Shown: positions 44,732 to 53,198 of the stretch, in pieces
Layout of the letters: each line of letters begins with the position of its first letter
How positions within the stretch are numbered: position 1 is the stretch's first letter
Assembly (NCBI GenBank): GCA_030538315.1
Contig: JAUNUF010000002.1
Location: 22,990 to 86,989, forward strand
Length of the DNA: 64,000 nt
Direction: 5' to 3'
Source: Propionibacteriaceae bacterium
GTDB taxonomy: Bacteria; Actinomycetota; Actinomycetes; Propionibacteriales; Propionibacteriaceae
Notes under the pieces: model-generated
What the model saw: the letters and a program-made list of their open reading frames with translations, nothing else
Told to the model about the DNA's origin: nothing
The model's database searches: none
Program-made: the position numbers and the translations under genes

Positions 44732-46093
44732 ATGCGTTGGTCCGATCTCATCGCGACGAGCCTCGCGAGCCTCCGTCAGCGGATGTTTCGCACGTCGCTG
44801 ACGGTGCTGGGCGTGCTCATCGGCACCACCGCGGTGATCGTCATGGTGTCGCTGGGCGTGGGCCTGTCGTCGGGATTCACCGCCCAGATGCAGAACATCA
44901 ACCTGCGGCAGGTCACCGTCTACGGGCCGCCGCCGCAGGAGCAGGGGGCTGCCTCACCAGGTATGCCCACGAAGATGAACGATGCCATGAAGGCCTACCT
45001 TGAGTCGGTGCCTGGGGCCCAGGCCGTGTGGCCGGTGTACCGGGCCGACATGCAGGTCAGTATCGGCAGTTCCGAGCAATTCTTTTCGATTGAGGGCCTG
45101 CCCGCCGACGCCTTCCCTGAAATGGACCTCGATCTGGCATGGGGCGACCTCCCTCAGCAGGGTGTCTTCGAACTGCTGCTGGGCGACATGGTCGATCAGA
45201 ATTTCTGGGACCCGGTCACTGGGATGCCCATGGAGATCGACTTCCGAACGCAATCCTTGTTCGGCACACTCACCACGTGGGGTGACTACGGCCCCGTTCC
45301 CATTGGGGGCGACGGGGGTGGCGACGGCGAGCCCAACGCCCCGGCCAAGCCCGCAAAGCGGCACATTCTCCCCGTCACCGGGCAACTCAAGAAGACCGGT
45401 GATGAGAACAACTGGGGACCTTATTCCGGGTCGGTGTGGTCTGATCTGGATGGGCTCATCAAGTGGATGAAGAAGGCGTTGCCGGGCAAGGCTCTGCCCA
45501 ATCAGCCTTCAACTTCCGACGGGCGGCCGCTTGGCAAGGAGTTCATCTACAACGAATTCCGGGTGCTCACCAAGGACCCTGAGGCCGCGGAGAAGATGCT
45601 CAACACCCTGCGCGAGCAGGGCATTCAGGCTCAGGCCGAGGTGGAGTGGATCCGGCAGGGGCAAGCCACGGCCGTGATGATCCAGGCCGTGTTTGGCGGC
45701 ATCGGTTTCATCTCGCTTCTCGTGGCCGCCATCGGCATCGCCAACACGATGATGATGAGCGTCTACGAGCGCACCAAGGAGATCGGCATCATGAAGGTCA
45801 TGGGTGCCGCTTTGGGCGACATCCGCAAGATGTTCCTGATTGAGTCCGCCGCGATCGGGTTCCTTGGTGGCATCATTGGGTTGCTGCTGTCGCTGGCGGT
45901 GTCCGCCATCCTCAACGCCACCTTGGGGGCACAGATGGGGATGATGGGGGCAGGCAGCCAGTTGTCGGTGATCCAGCCGTGGCTCATGGTGGGCGCGGTG
46001 CTGTTCGCCACCCTCATCGGCACGCTCGCCGGCATGCTGCCAGCGCAGCGGGCGATGAAGCTCAGCCCGCTGGCGGCCATCCGCAACGAGTAG
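44732..46093 (+). CDS. ABC transporter permease, MacB/FtsX type
   Basis: 453 residues with the four-helix MacB topology: helix 1 near 20-45 (TSLTVLGVLIGTTAVIVMVS), a large extracytoplasmic domain (about 50-320) with Pro/Gly-rich inserts, then three helices near 325-345, 375-400 and 415-440. The FtsX signature ERTKEIGIMKVMGAALGDIR is present. Third gene of the operon after the ATPase and the CARDB-like adaptor. Predicted to act on a cell-surface substrate that cannot be named from sequence. Confidence 0.93.
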   Translation: MRWSDLIATSLASLRQRMFRTSLTVLGVLIGTTAVIVMVSLGVGLSSGFTAQMQNINLRQVTVYGPPPQEQGAASPGMPTKMNDAMKAYLESVPGAQAVWPVYRADMQVSIGSSEQFFSIEGLPADAFPEMDLDLAWGDLPQQGVFELLLGDMVDQNFWDPVTGMPMEIDFRTQSLFGTLTTWGDYGPVPIGGDGGGDGEPNAPAKPAKRHILPVTGQLKKTGDENNWGPYSGSVWSDLDGLIKWMKKALPGKALPNQPSTSDGRPLGKEFIYNEFRVLTKDPEAAEKMLNTLREQGIQAQAEVEWIRQGQATAVMIQAVFGGIGFISLLVAAIGIANTMMMSVYERTKEIGIMKVMGAALGDIRKMFLIESAAIGFLGGIIGLLLSLAVSAILNATLGAQMGMMGAGSQLSVIQPWLMVGAVLFATLIGTLAGMLPAQRAMKLSPLAAIRNE

Positions 46094-46140
46094 GCGCCGG
46101 CTCTGCGCTCGCCATTCGGGAGGTGCCTTCGCCTCTCGGA

Positions 46141-46255
46141 GCAACGTCGCAGGGCTTCGCGCGTCGTCGCAGGGCTTAAAGCTGCAGGAAGCCCTGCGAC
46201 GATGGCCAAAGCCCTGCGACGTTGCGTTCGGGCGCCCCGAAGGGCTGCGACGAAG
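46141..46255. repeat. Intergenic inverted word array C
   Basis: The 170-base convergent gap between the ABC permease and phoH carries five copies of a CGTCGCAGGGCTT word. Two nested perfect inverted repeats exist: 46141-46157 with 46209-46225 (17 bp) enclosing 46164-46177 with 46189-46202 (14 bp, 11-base loop). A fifth degenerate copy lies at about 46238-46253. No coding potential; may double as the terminator for both genes. Confidence 0.8.
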
Positions 46256-46263
46256 CGCGGCTG

Positions 46264-47610
46264 TCAGCCCAGTGCGTCGACCTCGAGCATGTCGGTGACC
46301 AGCGCCGCGATCTGCGAGCGCTCGGAGCGAGTCAGGGTCACGTGCGCGAACAGCGGGTTGCCCTTCAGCTTCTCGATCACCGCGACGATGCCGTCATGGC
46401 GGCCGACGCGCAGGTTGTCGCGCTGGTTCACGTCATGGGTAAGCACCACCCGCGAGTTCTGGCCCACGCGGGACAGCACCGTGAGCAGCACGTTGCGCTC
46501 CAATGACTGGGCCTCGTCCACGATGATGAACGCATCGTGCAGCGAGCGGCCGCGGATGTGGGTGAGCGGCAGGACCTCGATCATGTCCTGTTCCTGCAGC
46601 TCGTCGATGACGTACTTGTTCGTCACGGCGGAGAGGGTGTCGAAGACAGCTTGGCCCCAGGGCTGCATCTTCTCGTCTGCGGTGCCCGGGAGATAGCCCA
46701 GCTCCTGGCCGCCCACCGGGTAGAGGGGGCGGAAGATCATGACCTTCGAGTACTTGCGCTGCTCCAGCACGGCGTCGAGACCGGCGCAGAGTGCCAGGGC
46801 GGATTTGCCGGTGCCGGCCCGGCCGCCCAGCGACACGATGCCGATGGAGTCGTCCATCAACAGCTCGAGCGTCACCCGCTGCTCCGCGGAACGGCCCCGA
46901 ATGCCGAAGACCTCACGGTCGTGCTTGATCAGCCGCAGATTGCCATCTGGCAGCTTGCGGGCCAGCGCGGAGGAACCGGGGGCGTTGAGCACCACGCCGG
47001 AATGCGTGGTGATCTCCCGCGCCGCCTCCGTGGTGAGCACGCCGTCCTCGTAAAGGGCATCCACGTCATCTGAGGTGACGTCGATCTCCGCCATGCCGGT
47101 GTGGCCGGTCTGGATGGCCATCTCGTTGCGGTATTCCTCGGCGGCCAGCCCGACGGCGGCGGCCTTGACGCGTAGGGGGAGGTCCTTGCTGACCAGCACC
47201 ACATCGTGGCCCTCGTTGGCGTAGTTCAGTGCGACGGCGAGGATCCGCGTGTCGTTGTCGCCGAGCCGGAAGCCGGCCGGCAGGGAGCCGTCGTCTGTGT
47301 GGTTGAGCTCAACCCGCAGGTTCCCGCCCTGTTCGTTGGTCTGCATGGGGGTGTCCAGCCGGCCGTGTTCAACCCGAAGGTCGTCGAGGAGGCGCAGCGC
47401 CGAGCGGGCGAAGTAACCCAGCTCAGGGTGGTGGCGCTTGGACTCCAGCTCCGTGATCACCACGATGGGAAGGATGACGTTGTGCTCTGCGAAGCGCAGC
47501 ATCGCCTTCGGATCAGAAAGGAGGACAGAGGTGTCGACGACGTAGGTCTTGATGGCGGTGGACGGCTGCGCAGCGGTGGGGGAAGTCTGCTGATCTGACA
47601 GGTTGAGCAC
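46264..47610 (-). CDS. PhoH-like protein with N-terminal PIN domain
   Basis: 448 residues. PIN RNase domain at about 20-165 ([13 protein letters not shown], then acidic residues in [12 protein letters not shown]) fused to a PhoH ATPase (about 235-445) with Walker [18 protein letters not shown] and Walker [14 protein letters not shown]. This is the PhoH2 architecture described in mycobacteria as an ATP-dependent RNA helicase/RNase. GTG 47610 has GGGAG 5 bases upstream; the frame upstream to 47745 is not family-like. Confidence 0.93.
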   Translation of the reverse strand: MLNLSDQQTSPTAAQPSTAIKTYVVDTSVLLSDPKAMLRFAEHNVILPIVVITELESKRHHPELGYFARSALRLLDDLRVEHGRLDTPMQTNEQGGNLRVELNHTDDGSLPAGFRLGDNDTRILAVALNYANEGHDVVLVSKDLPLRVKAAAVGLAAEEYRNEMAIQTGHTGMAEIDVTSDDVDALYEDGVLTTEAAREITTHSGVVLNAPGSSALARKLPDGNLRLIKHDREVFGIRGRSAEQRVTLELLMDDSIGIVSLGGRAGTGKSALALCAGLDAVLEQRKYSKVMIFRPLYPVGGQELGYLPGTADEKMQPWGQAVFDTLSAVTNKYVIDELQEQDMIEVLPLTHIRGRSLHDAFIIVDEAQSLERNVLLTVLSRVGQNSRVVLTHDVNQRDNLRVGRHDGIVAVIEKLKGNPLFAHVTLTRSERSQIAALVTDMLEVDALG

Positions 47611-47755
47611 TGTTGCTCCCTTCGCGGGGGCCGCGCTTTGGCCTGCCCCCGTGCTGTTGGTCAGGGGACCGGATCTACTTCGATGGAGCGGATCTCCATG
47701 CCCCGACGATAACCCGAGAGCGGCTCGTTGGGAAGGAGGAACCACATAGATGTAA

Positions 47756-48427
47756 CTAGCTGTTCATCTTGGGGCCACTGATCAACCGGAAGTGAACGCG
47801 GTTGTCCACGCCGTTGCGGGCCACCGACCGGTAGATCTGCGCTCTGGCCTGCGTCTTCACTGGAGTGGCAGGATCCAGCACCGCCAGATACATCTGGTGT
47901 TCGGCCAGCGATCTGATGGCGGCGTGCACATCTTCGTCGTCCACGAACTCATGGTGCGTGGGGCCAGGGCCGTTTTCGAAGTGCCACACGTCGCGGCCCT
48001 TGAGCGCCTCGACGGTGGCCTCGCCCACCGCGGTGTGATCCGCCTGGTTGGGCATTCCAGGGGCCCACTCCGGGCCACGGTAGGTGGAGATGACGACCTC
48101 CGCGGGGTGGGCGTCGAGCGCACCGCGGATCGACTCCGTCAGGGTGGGGCTCTCCGACAGGCGGCTGTCTGGTTCGTCCAGCCACACCAGCGTCTTCACG
48201 CCCACGTGGAGCCCGGCGCGTCGCTGCTCCTCTTCGCGCAGTGGGCCGGCCTCACGGGGATCCATGCCTTCGATGCCGGCCTCACCGCTGGAGGCGAGAA
48301 CGTAGGTCACCTGCTTGCCTTGGCGCGTCCACTTGGCGACGGCGGCGGCCATGCCGTACTCGGGATCGTCGGGGTGGGCCACAACGATGAGGGCGTGTTT
48401 CCAATCCTGCGGGAAGGGTTTCGTCAT
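47756..48427 (-). CDS. PIG-L/LmbE-like deacetylase, mycothiol-related
   Basis: 223 residues. Zinc motif [20 protein letters not shown] near the N-terminus and the third ligand in [15 protein letters not shown]. Smaller than the mca product and with HPDDP instead of HPDDE, so likely an N-acetyl-sugar deacetylase of the wider family and not necessarily MshB. TATGGT (48434-48439) ends 6 bases before the ATG. The 145-base gap before phoH holds no other feature I can support. Confidence 0.85.
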   Translation of the reverse strand: MTKPFPQDWKHALIVVAHPDDPEYGMAAAVAKWTRQGKQVTYVLASSGEAGIEGMDPREAGPLREEEQRRAGLHVGVKTLVWLDEPDSRLSESPTLTESIRGALDAHPAEVVISTYRGPEWAPGMPNQADHTAVGEATVEALKGRDVWHFENGPGPTHHEFVDDEDVHAAIRSLAEHQMYLAVLDPATPVKTQARAQIYRSVARNGVDNRVHFRLISGPKMNS

Positions 48428-48461
48428 GTCTCGACCATACCCGGGGGTGTACGCCGTCGGG

Positions 48462-49151
48462 CTAGAAGATGGCGAGCCCGATGGCAACCGCGTGCAACAC
48501 CGCGGCGATGATGGTGCAGGCGTGGAACACCTCGTGGAAGCCGAACCAGGTGGGGGAGAGCTTGGGTCGCTTCGTGCCGTAGGCCACCGCGCCCAGCGAG
48601 TACACCAGGCCGCCAGCCAGCAGCAGGACGACGACGGCGGGGCCGCCGGCCGCCCAGAACTGGTTGAGCCAGCCCACGGCTGCCCAGCCCATGGCCACGT
48701 AGAGCAGCGTGTAGAGCCAGCGCGGCGCCGACAGCCAAGTGGTGCGGAAGACCACGCCCAGAACGGCGATGGACCAGATGAGGATCAGGAGTGTCCAGCG
48801 GGCGTTGCCCTCCAGCAGCGTCAGCGTCAGAGGTGTGTAGGTGCCGGCGATGAACACGAAGATGTTGGAGTGGTCGATGCGGCGGAAGATCGCGTTGGCC
48901 TTGTCGGACCAGTTGCCGCGGTGGTAGACGGCGCTGGTGCCGAACAGTTGGACCGCGGCCAGCGTGTAGATGGCCGCGCCGACGCGTCCGATCAGTTCGG
49001 GCGCGAACGTCGTGAAGGCGAGGCCGGCGATGAAGATGATGGGGGACATGCCCAGATGCAGCCAGCCCCGGAGCTTGGGCTTGATGGTGCCCGCCGCCGT
49101 CGCGATGGGGTGGCTGCGGATGGGAGCCTCAGCGGTCATGGTGTCGCTCAC
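48462..49151 (-). CDS. Hemolysin III/PAQR family membrane protein
   Basis: 229 residues, seven membrane helices. Metal-site landmarks of the HlyIII/PAQR family: TSAVYHRG near 88, DHSNIFVFIAGTYTPL near 108 and the C-terminal HEVFHACTIIAAVLHAVAI with two His. Despite the name, a membrane-lipid or receptor-like role is more likely than lysis. GTG start (ATG four codons in is an alternative). A TetR-like palindrome lies just upstream. Confidence 0.92.
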   Translation of the reverse strand: MSDTMTAEAPIRSHPIATAAGTIKPKLRGWLHLGMSPIIFIAGLAFTTFAPELIGRVGAAIYTLAAVQLFGTSAVYHRGNWSDKANAIFRRIDHSNIFVFIAGTYTPLTLTLLEGNARWTLLILIWSIAVLGVVFRTTWLSAPRWLYTLLYVAMGWAAVGWLNQFWAAGGPAVVVLLLAGGLVYSLGAVAYGTKRPKLSPTWFGFHEVFHACTIIAAVLHAVAIGLAIF

Positions 49152-49169
49152 TTCTTACCTACGCTTCCG

Positions 49170-49191
49170 TAACTTACGCAACCGTAGGTTA
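49170..49191. promoter_or_regulatory. TetR-type operator palindrome
   Basis: TAACTTACG, 4-base spacer, CGTAGGTTA: nine-base arms with one mismatch, 19 bases upstream of the hemolysin III start. Half-site words ACCTACG recur at 49157-49163 and AACCTACG at 49213-49220. The arrangement looks like a TetR-family operator over the promoter; the regulator gene is not in this window. Confidence 0.5.
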
Positions 49192-49250
49192 ACTCTTTTC
49201 CGGTCAGAATCCAACCTACGCGTCTCACCGTCGGTCATCACCCCTGGGCT

Positions 49251-49374
49251 GGGCAAAGGCAAGTTGTGCAGCGGAGTCCCTGCACAACTTGTCTTTGCCC
49301 GGCGCGGAGGTGCGACGGTGGGTTGGGCATTGGTGACTTGTGCAGCGGAGTTGGTGCACAGGTTGGCTTTGCTT
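49251..49374. repeat. Intergenic inverted word array D
   Basis: In the divergent gap between hemolysin III and uppS, 49251-49270 pairs with 49281-49300 over 20 bases with a single mismatch, loop of 10 bases. The word TTGTGCAGCGGAGT occurs at 49264-49277 and again at 49339-49352 in a second, degenerate hairpin reaching to about 49374. No coding potential. It immediately precedes the uppS promoter. Confidence 0.8.
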
Positions 49375-49378
49375 GCCC

Positions 49379-49384
49379 TAGGCT
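49379..49384 (+). promoter_or_regulatory. Leaderless-type -10 (TAGGCT) of uppS
   Basis: TAGGCT ends 7 bases before the ATG at 49392; no ribosome-binding site. The hexamer starts where array D ends. Confidence 0.6.
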
Positions 49385-49391
49385 GGCTGGC

Positions 49392-50192
49392 ATGTCATGG
49401 GTGAGCCGCGTCGTCGATCGGATGTGGCCGCCCAAGTGGCTCTACCGCACCTACGAGCGCTCAGTCATGGGCCAACTCGACAAGGGGTCCATGCCTCATC
49501 ACGTCGCCGTCTTGGCGGACGGGAACCGACGGTGGGCGCGGATGAACGCGCCGGGCCAGCCCCTCGTCGCTGGTTATCAGGCCGGGGCGGCCAAGCTGCT
49601 CGAGTTCGTGGAGTGGTGCGAGGAGACTGGCATCGAGGTCATCACCCTCTGGGTGCTCAGCACGGACAACCTCGGCCGCACCAAGGACGGCGAGCTGGAG
49701 CCGCTGCTTGAGGTCATCGACCAACTCGTCCGCGACCTCGCGGCTCGCCGTCGATGGCGAGTCCAGGTGGTGGGCGCCCTCGACCTGCTCGAGGAGAAGT
49801 GGGCCGAATCGCTGCGCACCTCTGCAGAGTCGACGGCGGGCATCTCCGGCATGACCGTCAACGTGGCGGTAGCCTACGGTGGCCGACAGGAGCTCCGCGA
49901 CGCCGTCCGCTCCCTCCTGGCGGAGAAGGCCGACGAGGGGGCCACCCTGGGCGACGTGGCGCAGACGCTGGAGATCGACCAGATCTCGGAACACCTCTAC
50001 ACCAAGGGCCAGCCTGACCCGGATCTGATCATCCGCACATCGGGGGAGCAGCGGCTCTCCGGCTTCCTGCTCTGGCAATCCGCGCACAGCGAGTACTACT
50101 TCTGCGAGGCGCTCTGGCCGGATTTCCGCCGGGTCGACTTCGTGCGCGCCCTTCGTGCCTACTCACAACGCGAACGCAGGTTCGGCCGCTGA
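49392..50192 (+). CDS. uppS: Isoprenyl transferase (cis-prenyltransferase, UppS family)
   Basis: 266 residues. Catalytic Asp and phosphate-binding residues in VAVLADGNRRWARMNAPGQP near 38-57, WVLSTDNLGR near 93, and the C-terminal PDLIIRTSGEQRLSGFLLWQ near 215. Makes cis-polyprenyl diphosphates for lipid carriers; mycobacteria have a short-chain Z-FPP enzyme at the same hemolysin-adjacent locus, so the product may be short. ATG 49392 chosen from the promoter spacing. Confidence 0.93.
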   Translation: MSWVSRVVDRMWPPKWLYRTYERSVMGQLDKGSMPHHVAVLADGNRRWARMNAPGQPLVAGYQAGAAKLLEFVEWCEETGIEVITLWVLSTDNLGRTKDGELEPLLEVIDQLVRDLAARRRWRVQVVGALDLLEEKWAESLRTSAESTAGISGMTVNVAVAYGGRQELRDAVRSLLAEKADEGATLGDVAQTLEIDQISEHLYTKGQPDPDLIIRTSGEQRLSGFLLWQSAHSEYYFCEALWPDFRRVDFVRALRAYSQRERRFGR

Positions 50193-50312
50193 CCGGCGAT
50201 CCCCAGCCCGTACCGCCTGGCTTCTGGGACCGTCTGCATGCACCCCTGACCGGACCGGCCGCCCTCCATGCCCACCCGCTGGCCGGGTTCGCGCCCGTTC
50301 CCACCCGCTCGG

Positions 50313-50318
50313 TAGGGT
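50313..50318 (+). promoter_or_regulatory. Leaderless-type -10 (TAGGGT)
   Basis: TAGGGT ends 7 bases before the ATG at 50326 of the DUF4245 gene, with no Shine-Dalgarno. Confidence 0.6.
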
Positions 50319-50325
50319 GACCCGC

Positions 50326-50886
50326 ATGGCTCGCAACCCCAATGCCCGCTCCCGGGACATGATCATCTCCTTGGCGGTCATTGCCATCCCCATCATCCTC
50401 ATCATGGCGCTGTTCACGCGCACGCCCGAGGAGAAGGCGGAGCCGGTGGATCTGGGGCCGTTCCTGGGCAGGGCGGTGGCGGAGTCGTCGTATCCCGTGC
50501 TCACGGCCGACGGGTTGGGCGAGGGCTGGCTGCCCGTGCGCGCCGCGTGGGCCAAGAAGGGGCAGCGCTGGATCACGGCGGAACCCGCGCTGGGCAATTC
50601 CTGGCAGGTGGGCTACCTGTCGCCTGATCAGATCTACTACGGCGTCCTCCAGCGCGACGCCGCGGGCGAGGAACTGATCCGCAGCAATACGCGGGAGGGC
50701 AAGGAGATCGGTGAGCCGGTGTCGCTGGCCGGCCGCGAGTGGGTGCGCTACGAGAGCAAGGACGGCCGCACCGTCAGCCTCGTCAACGCGCAGGGCGACG
50801 TCACGACGGTGGTCTCAGCCGACACGGACTTCACGCAGCTCGAGGCCTTCACCTCGACCCTCGTGGAGAACCCACCCGCTGGTTGA
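50326..50886 (+). CDS. DUF4245 membrane-anchored protein
   Basis: 186 residues. One N-terminal membrane segment (about 13-30, IISLAVIAIPIILIMALF) and an extracytoplasmic domain with the DUF4245 pattern (EGWLPVRAAWAKKGQRWI, WQVGYLSPDQIYYGVLQRD, EWVRYESKDGRTVSLV). Function unknown; conserved in actinobacteria. Its stop codon lies inside the dispersed repeat GCTGGTTGAGCC at 50878-50889, so the repeat supplies the last codons. Confidence 0.85.
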   Translation: MARNPNARSRDMIISLAVIAIPIILIMALFTRTPEEKAEPVDLGPFLGRAVAESSYPVLTADGLGEGWLPVRAAWAKKGQRWITAEPALGNSWQVGYLSPDQIYYGVLQRDAAGEELIRSNTREGKEIGEPVSLAGREWVRYESKDGRTVSLVNAQGDVTTVVSADTDFTQLEAFTSTLVENPPAG

Positions 50887-50912
50887 GCCAATCACTGGTC
50901 CCTGAGCGGGGC
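50878..50912. repeat. Dispersed E-type repeat, partial copy
   Basis: GCTGGTTGAGCC at 50878-50889 followed by degenerate spacer, in the convergent gap between DUF4245 and xseB. The middle and right parts of the full element seen at 54167 and 63943 are missing or eroded. Confidence 0.55.
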
Positions 50913-50935
50913 GGGTGCGAGGAGCGAGTACCGCG

Positions 50936-51151
50936 TCACGACGAAGGGCCGCTCGGTGTTGCGCTGTCGCGTGCCTTGGCGACCTGCTCCTTCGCGCCGT
51001 CGAGGAACTCCTGACAGATGCGGGCGAGCTCCTCGCCGCGCTTCCACAGCGCCATCGAATCCGCCAGGGACGCCCCACCAGACTCCAGCTTGCTGACGAC
51101 GGCGACCAACTCGTCGCGCGCGGCTTCATAGGTCAGTTTCTCGTCAGCCAT
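50936..51151 (-). CDS. xseB: Exodeoxyribonuclease VII small subunit
   Basis: 71 residues, helical. Matches XseB: YEAARDELVAVVSKLESGGA followed by DSMALWKRGEELARICQEFL. Forms ExoVII with XseA. ATG 51151 overlaps the 3' end of xseA by 8 bases, so the pair is translationally coupled. Confidence 0.95.
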   Translation of the reverse strand: MADEKLTYEAARDELVAVVSKLESGGASLADSMALWKRGEELARICQEFLDGAKEQVAKARDSATPSGPSS

Positions 51152-52373
51152 GCTGCGGCTCCTTGGCGGTGAGATCTGCCACGTCGAGATCAAGCTGACC
51201 ATCGGCGAGGTAGGCGTGGATGCGGGCTCCGACGGTGGTGTCGGCGACACTGGAGACCGAGGCGTGGAAGTCATCCACCAGGACGGCGTAGCCGCGCTCC
51301 AGGGTGCGTTTGGGGGAGAGGGCGCGCACCGTCGAGACGGCGGAGCGCAGGTCTGATTCCTCGTCGCGCAGGCGGCGGTCGATGGCCCCGCCCAGACGGT
51401 GCCGCAGCAGGGAGAGCCGCTCGTAGTGGGCGGCGAACGCGCTGGTGGGATCCACCATCACCGGCCGCGACCGCAGCGTGCTCAGCTGCTCCTGATGGCG
51501 GGCTAGCACGCCGTCGATGGCGCGGTTCAGCCGGCCGATCGACTGCTGCACCCCGGCCACCTCGACGGCGTGGTCCGGCACCACGCGCTTGGCGGCGTCG
51601 GTGGGGGTGGAGGCGCGGAAATCAGCCACGAAATCCACCAGCGGGAAGTCGCGCTCGTGCCCGATGGCCGTGATCACCGGCGTGCGGGCGGCGTGGACGG
51701 CGCGCACGAGGCCCTCGTCGGAGAAGCTCAGCAGGTCTTCGAGCGAGCCGCCGCCGCGGGCGATGATGATGACCTCCACCTCAGGGTCCTCGTCGAGTGC
51801 TGCGAGCGCGAGCATCACGGATTCCGCTGAGTTCGCGCCCTGAACCAGCGCGTGGCGGGTGCGGATGCGGGCGCCGGGCCAGCGTCGCTCCACGTTGGTG
51901 ACCACGTCGCGCTCGGCGTCGGAGTTCTTGCCGGTGACCAGCCCGATCACGCCGGGCAGCGCGGGGAGGCGGCGCTTGTGGTGCGCCTCGAACAGGCCCT
52001 CGGCTTGGAGCTTGCGCTTGAGTTGTTCCAATTGGGCCAGCAGGCGACCCTCACCCGCCACCCGCAACTCCAAGCATTCGTAGGAGAGCGAGGACGTGCG
52101 GTCGAACACGCGTGGGCGGATGCGGGCGGTCACCCGCGACCCCTCAGGAATGGGCCCGGCGGCGTCCAGCACCAGCGTGGAGGCGGTGACCTGGCAGGAC
52201 ATGTCCGCGATCCGGTCTCGGAACGTCATGAACTGCGTGGGCGCGTTGCGGCGTTTGATCTCCACCACCTGCGCGTCCACCCAGATCTCGCCGCAGCGGT
52301 TGACCCAGTCCTTGACGGCACCGATGACGCGGCCCAGCGGCTGCGGTTGTTCGGGTGAGCTGGTCAGTGCCAT
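51144..52373 (-). CDS. xseA: Exodeoxyribonuclease VII large subunit
   Basis: 409 residues, normal for actinobacteria. N-terminal OB fold (about 15-110, EIWVDAQVVEIKRR), catalytic region GVIGLVTGKNSDAERDVVTN, IIIARGGGSLEDLLSFSDEG and TAIGHERDFPLVDFVADFRA, then the coiled coil that binds XseB. Degrades single-stranded DNA. TAGGGT (52381-52386) lies 7 bases before the ATG. Confidence 0.96.
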   Translation of the reverse strand: MALTSSPEQPQPLGRVIGAVKDWVNRCGEIWVDAQVVEIKRRNAPTQFMTFRDRIADMSCQVTASTLVLDAAGPIPEGSRVTARIRPRVFDRTSSLSYECLELRVAGEGRLLAQLEQLKRKLQAEGLFEAHHKRRLPALPGVIGLVTGKNSDAERDVVTNVERRWPGARIRTRHALVQGANSAESVMLALAALDEDPEVEVIIIARGGGSLEDLLSFSDEGLVRAVHAARTPVITAIGHERDFPLVDFVADFRASTPTDAAKRVVPDHAVEVAGVQQSIGRLNRAIDGVLARHQEQLSTLRSRPVMVDPTSAFAAHYERLSLLRHRLGGAIDRRLRDEESDLRSAVSTVRALSPKRTLERGYAVLVDDFHASVSSVADTTVGARIHAYLADGQLDLDVADLTAKEPQHG

Positions 52374-52383
52374 GCGGGCTACC

Positions 52384-53145
52384 CTAACCGGCGTTGTTGT
52401 CCCACGTGCCCGCGTTGGCCACTGCGTAGAACGTGCCGTGGATCACGTTGCCCGGCTCGACGGGGTGCTCCATGGGCACGGCAATGGTGATGTCGACGAT
52501 GCTCGAGGCCCGCACGTACTGGAAGTTGACCTCGGAGAGCTCGTTGCGCCGCACCTCCACAGATTCGACGACGGCGCCCATCAACAGCGTGGGCCCGGCC
52601 TCCTCGATGGTCAGCGACGCCGACTGCAACCCCATGAGCGAGGGCGACACAAGGGATTTCGCCTCCATGAGCATCGATCCCACACGGGAGGCGTCGGACG
52701 CGTGGAAGGCAGCTTCGTCGGCGAAGACCTGCACGTCCATGGCCAATGCCCCCACTTGGAGGGCCTGGATGATCGAGAACCCGCCGCCCTCGGAGAGAGA
52801 GTGCTGCTCGTAGGCGATGGGATCATCCACCAGCGCCAGGAACTGCGTCAGCAGGCTGCCATCCTCGCCGGAGGAATACAGCGCCACGCGCGCCATCTGA
52901 TCCGAGAAGCGCACCACCTGCGCGCGGTAGATGGTCTCGGAACGAAGCGCTGCCAGCACGACGGCGGGCTGGTTCTTGCGTTGCTGGAAGGCGACCCGCG
53001 CGCCGCTGGGATCGGTGTAGGCGCCGATCAACGAGAAGCCCGGAGCCGAATCGACCCCGCGCACCCCGCCGTCGAAAGCGGCCTTGATGAGGGCGTCCAT
53101 GTTCTTGAAGTCGAATCCGACGGCGTGCAGCTGAGGCGATTTCAT
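52384..53145 (-). CDS. Conserved hypothetical protein between xseA and ispH
   Basis: 253 residues, soluble, no recognised family. Starts [20 protein letters not shown]; repeated beta-strand/turn patterns ([35 protein letters not shown]) suggest a two-lobed alpha/beta protein. Mycobacteria have an uncharacterised gene at the equivalent position, which suggests orthology by place; similarity could not be tested. TAACCT (53152-53157) ends 6 bases before the ATG. The promoters of this gene and ispH face each other in 53 bases. Confidence 0.75.
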   Translation of the reverse strand: MKSPQLHAVGFDFKNMDALIKAAFDGGVRGVDSAPGFSLIGAYTDPSGARVAFQQRKNQPAVVLAALRSETIYRAQVVRFSDQMARVALYSSGEDGSLLTQFLALVDDPIAYEQHSLSEGGGFSIIQALQVGALAMDVQVFADEAAFHASDASRVGSMLMEAKSLVSPSLMGLQSASLTIEEAGPTLLMGAVVESVEVRRNELSEVNFQYVRASSIVDITIAVPMEHPVEPGNVIHGTFYAVANAGTWDNNAG

Positions 53146-53185
53146 GGGACAAGGTTACCGGTGCCGGAGTATTTCCTATTTCACC

Positions 53186-53191
53186 TAGACT
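53186..53191 (+). promoter_or_regulatory. Leaderless-type -10 (TAGACT) of ispH
   Basis: TAGACT ends 7 bases before the ATG at 53199; no ribosome-binding site present. Confidence 0.65.
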
Positions 53192-53198
53192 GAGTGGC

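Noticed and set aside
13249-49374. CRISPR arrays at the four repeat gaps.
   Set aside because: Words occur in both orientations with irregular, non-unique spacers and there are no cas genes nearby.
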